A stretch of DNA of 47,928 nucleotides from Oscillospiraceae bacterium. Lineage in GTDB: Bacteria; Bacillota; Clostridia; Oscillospirales; Oscillospiraceae. Under the pieces are notes generated by a model. That model searched no databases, was not told the DNA's origin, and saw only the letters and a list, made by a program, of their open reading frames with translations. The stretch's first letter is position 1. The number at the start of each line of letters is the position of its first letter. Location of the stretch: the NCBI GenBank assembly GCA_015067885.1, contig SVLO01000015.1:1-47928 (forward strand). The letters run 5' to 3'. Both the position numbers and the translations under genes were made by a program. Positions 1-7,744 of the stretch are shown here, one piece after another.

Positions 1-33
1 GCCGAAGCCACCAAAGCCACCGTCGTTACGACG
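1..33. repeat. 27-bp inverted copy of the Gly-rich repeat joined by a short palindrome
   Basis: Bases 1-27 are the exact reverse complement of 75-101 (and of 132-158). The junction with the forward repeats is the palindrome CGTCGTTACGACG at about 21-33. This fold-back arrangement is typical of chimeric or mis-resolved contig ends, but could be a genuine inversion. Confidence 0.8.
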
Positions 34-194
34 GCGGCTTCGGCGGCGGCAACAACGGCGGTTTCGGCGGTGGCAACGACGGTGGCTTTGGTGGCTTCGG
101 CGGCGGCAACAACGGCGGTTTCGGCGGTGGCAACGACGGTGGCTTTGGTGGCTTCGGCGGCGGCAACGGCGGAAACGGGTTCAACGCCTTTTAA
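1..194 (+). CDS. C-terminal tail of a Gly-rich protein (5'-truncated)
   Basis: An open frame enters from the left edge and stops at TAA 192-194. The visible 63 residues are a low-complexity tail of Gly, Phe, Asn and Asp (units such as GGFGGGNNGG and GGGNDGGFGG) ending in NGFNAF. Such tails usually follow a folded domain that lies outside the window, so no function can be assigned. The next gene starts 34 bases downstream with its own ribosome site, so this gene is probably co-transcribed with the tubulin/GTPase cassette. The first ten codons (RSHQSHRR...) do not fit the repeat pattern and come from an inverted copy of the repeat, so the left edge may be an assembly artefact. Confidence 0.6.
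   Translation, partial: RSHQSHRRYDGGFGGGNNGGFGGGNDGGFGGFGGGNNGGFGGGNDGGFGGFGGGNGGNGFNAF
36..167 (+). repeat. 57-bp in-frame tandem repeat encoding the Gly-rich tail
   Basis: Positions 36-92 and 93-149 are identical 57-bp (19-codon) units, followed by an 18-base partial third copy at 150-167. The unit is a multiple of three, so copy-number change would alter tail length without breaking the frame. Perfect base identity, including wobble positions, points to recent slippage or recombination. Confidence 0.9.
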
Positions 195-228
195 CTCAAA
201 TTAAAATAACTACTCGGAGGGATAAAAA

Positions 229-3200
229 ATGGGCTTGAGAGAACAACTTAGCTTGACACAAAATGGTGGCGTGTATTACGAGGGTACTCGCGTTACCCCC
301 ACCGCGGACCCGATCCTGTTCGTCGGTTTGGGCGGCACGGGCATTGATGCCCTGCTGCGCATCAAGAACGAAGTACAGACCCGTATGCCCCTGCCCAAGG
401 GTGAGAACGGTCAGATCATGAGCACCTCCCCCTTGAACATCTCCTTCCTGGCCATGGATACGGATAAGGAGACCACCAAGAAGACCTTTGGTGTGGCCGG
501 CTTTGAAAAGACCGGCGATGACTTTATCGACCTGTCCGTGGACGGTCTTCCCATGGTCATTAAATCCGTGGTGGAGAAAAACCTGAACGAGGACGAGTGG
601 TCCTGGTACGACCGGGACCTGACCGCCAATGGCGGTCTGGACGGCGCCAACGGTATTCGTCAGATCGGCCGTTTTATGCTGTTCCAGCGCGTCAACGATA
701 TTTGTGATCGTTTCACCCGGACCATCGAAAAGGTGCTGCGCGCGGCCAACAGCAACAGCCTGAAGATTTTTGTGCTGTCCGGTATCGGCGGCGGTACCGG
801 TTCCGGTACCTTCCTGGATGTGGCCTATCTGCTGCGCCACCTGGCCCTGGAGAAGACCCCCAACGTTCAGCTCCACGGTTACATCTTCACCCCCGACCTG
901 AACAAGGGCAACGGCGGCGACAACTCCTCCATGTATCGCAACGGCTTTGCCGCGTTGAAGGAGCTGGACTACTGGATGTCTGCTGCCGAGCATCAGAATC
1001 CTTTCGTGCAGAAGTACAACAGCAAGGTGATCGTCCGTGCCAACGCCCGGCCCTTTGACTACTGCCACCTGATTACCGCCCGGGACGCCAACCACAACCT
1101 GGTGGATTACAGCGAGGCGATGAACGCCGTCGGCGGCAACCTGTTCTCCTACATTGTCAGCGAGAATGTCAGCGCGGACGGCAACACCGCCCTCAAGCAG
1201 ATGTACGACAACATTGCCGGTCACATCGTGGCGGCGGAAAAGTCCTACGCGGCCAACTACAACTATGTGTCCATCGGCTCGGACAAGATCGAGATCCCCT
1301 ACACCGAGATCACCACTTTGGTGGCGGCCCGCGTGTTTGCAAGACTGGAGCCTGTGTTCCAAAAGGCACCCACCCAGGAGACGTTCGGCCTGGACCTGCG
1401 CAATTTGCAGCTCAGCCCCGACCATCTGTGGGGCTACATCCACAACGACGTTATGGCCGACCCCATCCAGGGTCAGAAGCTGTCCTACGGCGACATTTGG
1501 CCCAGCAACGCCCCCTTCCAGCGGGCCAGCCAGTGGCTGATCCATGCCCAGCAGGTCATGCGTCAGAACGGCGCCAACCTGGCCTCTGTGCGTGAGGGTA
1601 CCTTCCGGGACTACATCAACGCGCTGATCAAGAACATCAATTACGGTCCCTGCTACGCCGCCCGCATGGTGCAGTCCAACACCAGTATGTGCCTGGTCAA
1701 TACCCTGGAGGGTTTCCGCACCGACTGCGCCGAGCGTATGGCTACCTGCTCCAGCAAGGCCGGCGGCCTGCGCAACAAGCTGCAGCAGAGCTTCGCCGCC
1801 GGCAGCAACGTGGGTGTTTTGGGCAAGTCCAACGCGGTGCGGGAGTATACCGAGGTCCTGACCGAGTGGCTGGGCAACGAGTATGCCTACTGGGCCTACT
1901 ACGAGCTGATCGCCGGCCTGGATGCCTTCATCGAGCGGTTGAAGAAGTACTACAACAGAGTGTTCAAGAACCTGCAGGACTCCCTGTGCGCGCTGCCCGG
2001 CATCTTTGAGGAGAACGTGAACAAGATCATCGTGGACGAGCAGGAGGCCAGAAAGAACCCCGAGAAGGCCCGTCGCTACCTCATTCGTCCCATGGAGTTC
2101 GAGAACAAGTATCGCGCCAAGCTGGAGCAGCAGGTGGGTGCCGGCGCCGTGGCCTTCCTGGCTACCATTGCCGACAACCTGAAGCTGTGGGTGGGCCTGG
2201 AGCTGGACGAGGTGGACAGCGACATCATGGAGAACACCGACATCGGTGGCTGCATCGCCCGCTTCATCAACGACAACTTCGGTGATACCCTCCAGATGAA
2301 TATGGAGACCCTGCTGCTGGACCGCGCGCCCGCGGGCAGCAACAGCGAGGAGTTCCTGCGCGAGACCCTGGACCGCCTGAAGGCGGACGCCATCCCCCTG
2401 TATCACCTGGATGTGGGTCAGACCAACCTGGACGTGAAGTCCTTCTCCATCATCTCCATCCCCAACGACTGCCCCAAGATCTACGCCATTGCCAACCGCT
2501 CCGGCAAGCCGGCTGAGGACGGTCCCAAGTTCAGCGCCGAGCGCAGCCGTCTGCAGTGGGTGAAGGTCATGGCCGGCCTGCCCCTGTACGCCTTCCCCGA
2601 GGTCAGCAAGATGGAGCATGAGTACGAGCGCGCCATGAAGACCAGCCGCGACACCCGCAAGGGCGTCCACCTGCGCTGGGCCTGGCGTGAGGAGCTGCCC
2701 TCCCCGCTGCCTGAGAGCACCTGGCCCCAGGAGATCGTGAACGAGTCCCAAAAGGACTTTGCCAAGGAGTACAACGGCCGGGTCCGCAAGGCCTTCGACG
2801 CCTGCGTTGCCGCGGAGATCATCCGTCCCCATCCCAACGCCGACTCCGCCCTGCTGTACATCGCGGACGAGTCCATTCTGGACAACCTCGTGCTGCACGG
2901 CACCATCCAGGAGAAGAAGGCCAAGCTGGAGATGGTCCGCAAGGCTCTGTGGGGCAACGACGCCACTGCCCGCCGTATCAATCCCTTCGGTAAGGTGGAT
3001 GCGGCCAATCTGATGGAGCGTGTGTGCGAAAACAACCTGCGCTTCTACGACATCGCCCAGGAGATCGAGAAGCAGGCCGCCATCTACGAGCGGTTCGCGG
3101 GTATGTCCGCCGGCTTTGAAAATGTGAGTTTCTACATCAACTCCATTTTTGCCAACCTGATCTACGACCAGGGATTTGAGACTAAGTTCCGCCGCTCCGC

Positions 3201-3564
3201 GCTGGATTATTCTCCCATTACCCTGTTCGATAAGATGACCCAGGCCACCTATCCCGACTACGATATGTACAAGGGCTTCTGTGCCATTCTGGCGCCGGAG
3301 ATCAAGGAGAACATCACCGCGCAGTTTGACGTGGCCAGACGCGAGCTTATCGGCGCGGACGGCAACTTCAACAAGGAGGCGGTCGCTGCCAAGGTGGAGC
3401 TGCTGACCAACACCAAGACCCGTTACGCCGCGGCCATGCAGCAGTTGGATCAGCGCATCCAGCAGACCCCCATTGATCAGCGCGGCGACCTGATCGACAC
3501 CCGCGACTTCTACGAGAAGGCTATCGAAATCATCGACAACAACCTGAGAGTGTTTGGTGCCTAA
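229..3564 (+). CDS. Tubulin-like GTPase (Tubulin_2-type, 1111 aa)
   Basis: Seen: an N-terminal Rossmann-type start with GLGGTG at residues 33-38, and the tubulin/FtsZ signature loop GGGTGSG at 187-193 following a hydrophobic strand (IFVLSGI). This is the T4 loop that contacts GTP phosphates. The protein is far longer than FtsZ (about 350-400 aa). The roughly 700 residues after the GTPase part are mostly helical and charged, with no membrane segment. Known: large bacterial tubulin-like proteins of this kind (Pfam Tubulin_2 class) are distinct from FtsZ and TubZ and are mostly uncharacterised. The ATG at 229 is preceded by GGAGGG at 216-221 with 7-base spacing. It heads the visible part of a cassette with a P-loop GTPase and a GAP1-like protein, which suggests a scaffold or filament inside that complex (inference). 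A role in cell division is unlikely from context. Confidence 0.85.
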   Translation: MGLREQLSLTQNGGVYYEGTRVTPTADPILFVGLGGTGIDALLRIKNEVQTRMPLPKGENGQIMSTSPLNISFLAMDTDKETTKKTFGVAGFEKTGDDFIDLSVDGLPMVIKSVVEKNLNEDEWSWYDRDLTANGGLDGANGIRQIGRFMLFQRVNDICDRFTRTIEKVLRAANSNSLKIFVLSGIGGGTGSGTFLDVAYLLRHLALEKTPNVQLHGYIFTPDLNKGNGGDNSSMYRNGFAALKELDYWMSAAEHQNPFVQKYNSKVIVRANARPFDYCHLITARDANHNLVDYSEAMNAVGGNLFSYIVSENVSADGNTALKQMYDNIAGHIVAAEKSYAANYNYVSIGSDKIEIPYTEITTLVAARVFARLEPVFQKAPTQETFGLDLRNLQLSPDHLWGYIHNDVMADPIQGQKLSYGDIWPSNAPFQRASQWLIHAQQVMRQNGANLASVREGTFRDYINALIKNINYGPCYAARMVQSNTSMCLVNTLEGFRTDCAERMATCSSKAGGLRNKLQQSFAAGSNVGVLGKSNAVREYTEVLTEWLGNEYAYWAYYELIAGLDAFIERLKKYYNRVFKNLQDSLCALPGIFEENVNKIIVDEQEARKNPEKARRYLIRPMEFENKYRAKLEQQVGAGAVAFLATIADNLKLWVGLELDEVDSDIMENTDIGGCIARFINDNFGDTLQMNMETLLLDRAPAGSNSEEFLRETLDRLKADAIPLYHLDVGQTNLDVKSFSIISIPNDCPKIYAIANRSGKPAEDGPKFSAERSRLQWVKVMAGLPLYAFPEVSKMEHEYERAMKTSRDTRKGVHLRWAWREELPSPLPESTWPQEIVNESQKDFAKEYNGRVRKAFDACVAAEIIRPHPNADSALLYIADESILDNLVLHGTIQEKKAKLEMVRKALWGNDATARRINPFGKVDAANLMERVCENNLRFYDIAQEIEKQAAIYERFAGMSAGFENVSFYINSIFANLIYDQGFETKFRRSALDYSPITLFDKMTQATYPDYDMYKGFCAILAPEIKENITAQFDVARRELIGADGNFNKEAVAAKVELLTNTKTRYAAAMQQLDQRIQQTPIDQRGDLIDTRDFYEKAIEIIDNNLRVFGA

Positions 3565-3571
3565 TCAACAC

Positions 3572-3608
3572 GGCAAGGTAGGACAGGCGATGCCTGTCCT
3601 ACCTTGCC
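3572..3608 (+). other. Perfect 17-bp intercistronic hairpin
   Basis: Arms 3572-3588 and 3592-3608 are perfectly complementary around a 3-base loop, beginning 7 bases after the tubulin gene stop. No T-run follows, so it is not a standard intrinsic terminator. A strong stem in a 106-base gap inside an otherwise tight operon suggests an mRNA 3'-end stabiliser, processing site or partial attenuator. Confidence 0.75.
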
Positions 3609-3670
3609 ATTGCGTAATCTCCCAGCGTGGAAACTCGGTGGGTTGAACCCACTTGTACCCGGAGGCATAT

Positions 3671-5590
3671 ATGGACAGAGTGAAAAACAAACTCGCCCAA
3701 ATTGAAAAGCAGATCGAGGAAGAGAACAGCAGGGCCGTGCTGAACCGGATGCCTGCGCGCTTTTTCATGTTCTTTCTTCTCATCGGCGGAGATGAGGACT
3801 CCCGTTTTATTCTGGAGCGGAAGGTCAAGGAACTGCTCTGCAATCCGGAGGCCTGCGAGTTCCTGCAGATCACCCAACCGGGCGAAACTCTGTCCGGCGA
3901 AGCTGTAGAGCAGGCCCTGCGCACCGCCGCGCAGCACCATGTGGACGTGCAGAATTTGAATCACGTTCTGCTGTGTCCGGTGGTGTTTGCCAACAGCGGA
4001 CTTGGCGCGAATATTGTCTCCGCTCTGACTGAAATCGACGCTTATATGAATCGGTCCGGGCATACGCCGACCTGGCAGCCCGCCATCATTATCAATAAAA
4101 ATGTTTCGGAATACGCAAACATCTATTCCTGTGTGAGCGAAATGACCCGCTTCATTTCCTCCATGCCGGAGGGGAACATCAATCGCTGCTGCTGGCTGAG
4201 CGATTTGGACGAAAACGGGTTCGCCGTCCCCCGGGAAAATATCATGCAGACCATCGCCATGGTGACGGTGCTGCAAAATGTGGTGACCCAAACCGAAAAC
4301 GGCGCCCAGGCCATTCGAGCCAAGGTGTCCCACTCGTCCACCAGTGAAGACGGACAGCGGCTGTTCTTCACGGCGAGAAACGCGGCCGTGACCAATCCCC
4401 GCCGCAGCCTGATTTTGCAGCGCCTGGCGGTCGCCATGGACTTCTTCGCCGGTCAGGGCAAAAATAGCGATGCCATGGCCAGACTCAACTACTCCTTTGT
4501 CAGGGAGATCATGGGCCAGTACCTGGCCGCGCTGCCCCAGCACGGGGGCCGGATCACCCTGTTTCCGCTGTACGGTGTCATGTGTGACCGTATGCTGCAC
4601 AGCCGCCTGGAGCGGGTGATCAACGAGCAGTACGTTGCCCCGCTGTGCGGCGAGGAAGTGCGAAAAAAGCAACTGGAAAAGGCAAAACAGGCCTTTTTGG
4701 CCAACTACTTTGCGGCAAACGGTTCTCTGAGCGAGCTGCGGCAACTGCTTAGCCAAAATGCCCTGGAGCAGGAGTTTTCCAACCATCAGGGCGATTGCTA
4801 TACCAACGTGGCCCTTGAGGTGCCTTTCACCGACGGAAAGAAACTGGGTATGTTCCTTGGCGGTGAGTATGGGGAGGCTGCCAAGTACTGCGAAGGGTTA
4901 ATCAGCAGGTGTGGCTGGGATCTGCTGCGGGCGGTCGGAGAAGAGCTTTCTCAGCCCGGTATGATTGCCGTTATCACCGCCATTGAAGAGGAAATCGAAA
5001 AGATCCACCAGTGCATCCAAATCAGAATGCGGCAGTTGAAGGATGTGGAAACGGTCCTTGTGGTGGACCAGACGGAGCTGCGCACCAATTTCCATGACAC
5101 CCAGTCGGCCTGGCTGGAGCAGGCGGCCAAGAGCAATCCGCAGTCCTATGAGGAACTCAACCGACGCTTCGACAAAAAAATCTATGAGCTGCTGCAATCG
5201 GACGAGGTGGATTGCAGTGAGCTGCTTGACATCTGTTATGCCGCGGTGAAAAATACGGCCCCCACCAACGTGCAGTACATGGATCGCGTGGGCGAGGAGT
5301 GTATGACAAACAGCAGCCGGGAGCGGGAGTTCGTGGGCGCAGTGGAGAAAAACTGGTGCTACACCCTGCGGTTCCTTCAGCGGGATGAAACACGGGACAC
5401 CACCTGCGTCATCGGCGATGCCAGCAACTATTTCTGCAGAAGTCTGCAGGATAAATTTGGCGGACCGCTGTTTGAGTTCAGCGGCTTTGACCGGGTGGAT
5501 ATTCTGCACATTTCCGGGGCGTTTTCTCCCGAAAACATTTTGGAATGGGAGCAGATCAAGGCCAGCGGAGAGGGGGCGGGCGAAGTATGA
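3671..5590 (+). CDS. Unrecognised 639-aa protein of the tubulin/GTPase cassette
   Basis: I do not recognise this family. The protein has no signal peptide and no convincing membrane helix. It begins with a charged helical stretch (KLAQIEKQIEEEN), followed by a mixed alpha/beta region with hydrophobic strands (HVLLCPVVFANSG; WQPAIIINKNV) that could be a Rossmann-like or sensor-type core. A helical second half has coiled-coil-like segments around residues 440-530. ATG 3671 is chosen because GGAGG at 3661-3665 sits 5 bases upstream; an in-frame TTG at 3653 would place the ribosome site inside the gene. Its stop overlaps the next start (ATGA at 5587-5590), so translation of the two is probably coupled. 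Position between the tubulin and the beta-rich protein suggests a structural or adaptor subunit (inference). Confidence 0.7.
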   Translation: MDRVKNKLAQIEKQIEEENSRAVLNRMPARFFMFFLLIGGDEDSRFILERKVKELLCNPEACEFLQITQPGETLSGEAVEQALRTAAQHHVDVQNLNHVLLCPVVFANSGLGANIVSALTEIDAYMNRSGHTPTWQPAIIINKNVSEYANIYSCVSEMTRFISSMPEGNINRCCWLSDLDENGFAVPRENIMQTIAMVTVLQNVVTQTENGAQAIRAKVSHSSTSEDGQRLFFTARNAAVTNPRRSLILQRLAVAMDFFAGQGKNSDAMARLNYSFVREIMGQYLAALPQHGGRITLFPLYGVMCDRMLHSRLERVINEQYVAPLCGEEVRKKQLEKAKQAFLANYFAANGSLSELRQLLSQNALEQEFSNHQGDCYTNVALEVPFTDGKKLGMFLGGEYGEAAKYCEGLISRCGWDLLRAVGEELSQPGMIAVITAIEEEIEKIHQCIQIRMRQLKDVETVLVVDQTELRTNFHDTQSAWLEQAAKSNPQSYEELNRRFDKKIYELLQSDEVDCSELLDICYAAVKNTAPTNVQYMDRVGEECMTNSSREREFVGAVEKNWCYTLRFLQRDETRDTTCVIGDASNYFCRSLQDKFGGPLFEFSGFDRVDILHISGAFSPENILEWEQIKASGEGAGEV

Positions 5591-6225
5591 AACCGGTAAA
5601 AGATTTCTCGGGCGCCTGGAACCCAGAAAAGCGGGCGATCTACTTTAAGTGGGACGTTTCCGGTCTTGGAAGTGACCGTTACATCTACATTTTGGGCCTG
5701 AAAGAGAACGACGGCGCGTACTACGTAGACCGCACGCGCTACAAGCTGTTCAACGTGGCCGACATGACCAACACCACCCTGTCCGCCACGTGGATGCCCG
5801 TACCCAGCCTGCAGGCGGGCGTGCATAAAATGCTGTTTTGCGCCTATTCCACCCCCAAGGCGGAAAACCTTCCGGACGACGCCATCCTTGCGGCCTGCCG
5901 GAACGAAGAGGCCTCTATCATCGGCGTTATGATGGGCCGGGCGAACATTGTGTACGTTGCGGAAACCTCTTTGGAGGAGAATGCAAAGGTGGTCAAGATC
6001 CATCTGAAAAGCGACAGCAACATTGCGGAAGGGGTGCTGGGGTACCGCTACCGCATGGACAACTGCGAGGTCGCATTTCCCTTTCCCGGCGCCGTCGGGT
6101 GCGGGAAGACGGTATTCCCCCCGATTTTGATTCCCAAGGATTCCGAACTGCAGATCGGCCCGCTGGACAGGCAGTTTGCCGGAAACCTCTCCATTACAAG
6201 CAAAAAGAACAAGCTGTTCTTCTGA
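5587..6225 (+). CDS. Small beta-rich protein of the tubulin/GTPase cassette
   Basis: A 212-residue cytoplasmic protein of unknown family. Alternating hydrophobic strands (AIYFKWDVSG; YIYILGLKE; IVYVAETSL; VKIHLKSD) and the absence of long helices suggest a beta-sandwich, possibly two Ig- or FNIII-like units. It ends with FAGNLSIT and a short basic tail. The ATG at 5587 overlaps the previous stop by 4 bases and is preceded by a GGAGAGGGGG run; a longer in-frame reading exists but lacks this coupling logic. It lies just upstream of the P-loop GTPase, so a binding or adaptor role is plausible but unproven. No catalytic motif is visible. Confidence 0.7.
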   Translation: MKPVKDFSGAWNPEKRAIYFKWDVSGLGSDRYIYILGLKENDGAYYVDRTRYKLFNVADMTNTTLSATWMPVPSLQAGVHKMLFCAYSTPKAENLPDDAILAACRNEEASIIGVMMGRANIVYVAETSLEENAKVVKIHLKSDSNIAEGVLGYRYRMDNCEVAFPFPGAVGCGKTVFPPILIPKDSELQIGPLDRQFAGNLSITSKKNKLFF

Positions 6226-6245
6226 TACGAAAGGAATGCTGCGCT

Positions 6246-7700
6246 ATGGGTCACTACCCGATTAAATGTATCCGATGCTCTCACATTATGAGCAATGAAA
6301 CGGTCCTGTTTGACACGCAGGATGCCGGTTTGAAGATGACGGAAATGCTCAATGCCGACCGCGGCGAAGCGGTGCAGCGCGACTTTGCGCCGGAGGCCCC
6401 GGTGGAGGCCGCGCCCACTGCCGCGCGAAGCATTTGGGATGACGACGACGATGACGACTTCGGTGAGAGCGCTCAGGCGGGGCAGTCGGTGTCCACGCTT
6501 TCCCGGTTTATGACGCTTTCCGCCATCCATAAATTCTGCGAAACCAACCAGTTGGACCCCTGCGAACCCAAGTGGCAGCAGATCTACGTCACGCCGGATT
6601 TCCGGACCGACGACCCCTCCGACCTGCTGGTGGGCGTTACGTTCCAAAAGGAGAAGGGCGGCTCCAAGGTGTATGCAAGCCGCCGGTTCTGCCCGGTCTG
6701 CGGGTGCGAGCTGCCCCAACTGTCCGGCTCCATGCCCACCTACAACCTGACGGTGATGGGTACCAGCTCCTCGGGTAAGACGGTGTACCTGTGCGCGCTG
6801 AACTGGCTGCTTTCCCAGAGTGAGGGCAGGCTGCCCTACAACGCCAACATTACCTGCGTGTCCGCCAACAAGGCCAACAACGACCTGGTCAACCGTTCCC
6901 GGGCGCTGTTTACCCAGGGCCTGCTGCCCGGTACCACCCAGATCGTGCTGACCGAGCCGCTGACCATTCAGATGACCTTCCGCAGCGGCGACCAGATCAA
7001 AAAATGCCTGGTGGCTATGGCGGATATGCGTGGCGAAGATTTGGTGGCTCAGGACGGCGAAAATCTGATCATGAAGGGCGATTATTTCTCACGGGCCGAC
7101 GGCTTTATGCTGCTGGTCAGCCCTATGAATATGCCTTATATCAAAAGCCTTCTGCCGGAAAGCGGCGTGGATGCCGCGGACGTGAACGTCCATCAGACCC
7201 TGATGTCCAACATCAACGAGTACATCCTGCCCTTCTTTGCCAACGGCGTGATTGGCGCGCCCTGCGCCATCATGATGTCCAAATCCGACATCCTTATGCA
7301 GAATGCCGGCCGCCTGGGCATCCCTCTGTCCAACGCTGTGGTGGCGGCGGAACCCCAGTACCGCTACACGGGCACCTACTTCCAAAACCAGGACCGGGGT
7401 ACCCGGACCATCGTAAACTGCGATACGCCCCTGTATCACTTCCTGAAAAATGCGTTCAGCCGGTCTTACTTCACCTCTTTCTCCTCTTTGGGCAACAACG
7501 TTTCCATTGGGGAGGATGAGCGGGGCAACCAGCGGGTGCAGAACCCCCATCTGCTGCACCCCATCCGTGTGGTGGACCCCATTATTTACCTGCTGATGTC
7601 CCTTGGCTTCCTGCCGCCCTATTACCAGATGGAGGCGGGGCCCCAGTACGCGCGGGCCAATGAGGAAATTTTGGTCAAGTGGATGCAGGAGCATCTGTAA
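6246..7700 (+). CDS. Zinc-ribbon P-loop GTPase (double-GTPase/DO-GTPase-like)
   Basis: A 484-aa protein. Seen in order: an N-terminal CxxC (C8, C11), an acidic seven-Asp run at 65-71, a second cysteine cluster CPVCGC at 149-154 that could complete a zinc ribbon with the first, Walker A GTSSSGKT at 172-179, a switch-II-type DMRG at 260-263, and SKSD at 345-348 in the place of the G4 (N/T)KxD guanine motif. The order G1-G3-G4 supports a TRAFAC-like GTPase rather than an AAA ATPase. Known: P-loop GTPases of the DO-GTPase2 type occur beside GAP1 proteins in predicted bacterial conflict or signalling systems. I see only one complete motif set. ATG 6246 follows an AAAGGA site at about 10 bases. The next gene is GAP1-like, which supports the pairing. 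Confidence 0.75.
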   Translation: MGHYPIKCIRCSHIMSNETVLFDTQDAGLKMTEMLNADRGEAVQRDFAPEAPVEAAPTAARSIWDDDDDDDFGESAQAGQSVSTLSRFMTLSAIHKFCETNQLDPCEPKWQQIYVTPDFRTDDPSDLLVGVTFQKEKGGSKVYASRRFCPVCGCELPQLSGSMPTYNLTVMGTSSSGKTVYLCALNWLLSQSEGRLPYNANITCVSANKANNDLVNRSRALFTQGLLPGTTQIVLTEPLTIQMTFRSGDQIKKCLVAMADMRGEDLVAQDGENLIMKGDYFSRADGFMLLVSPMNMPYIKSLLPESGVDAADVNVHQTLMSNINEYILPFFANGVIGAPCAIMMSKSDILMQNAGRLGIPLSNAVVAAEPQYRYTGTYFQNQDRGTRTIVNCDTPLYHFLKNAFSRSYFTSFSSLGNNVSIGEDERGNQRVQNPHLLHPIRVVDPIIYLLMSLGFLPPYYQMEAGPQYARANEEILVKWMQEHL

Positions 7701-7744
7701 TGTAACGCGCGTACAGGCATATTTGCACCCGGAAGGAGAGCAAA

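Noticed and set aside
36-167. CRISPR array
   Set aside because: Repeats are contiguous, in-frame and coding, with no spacers.
229-3564. Calling the tubulin-like gene ftsZ
   Set aside because: It is three times too long, has no division genes around it and only the GTP-binding loop is shared.
3653-3670. Earlier TTG start for the 639-aa protein
   Set aside because: It would put the GGAGG ribosome site inside the coding region; ATG 3671 has correct spacing.
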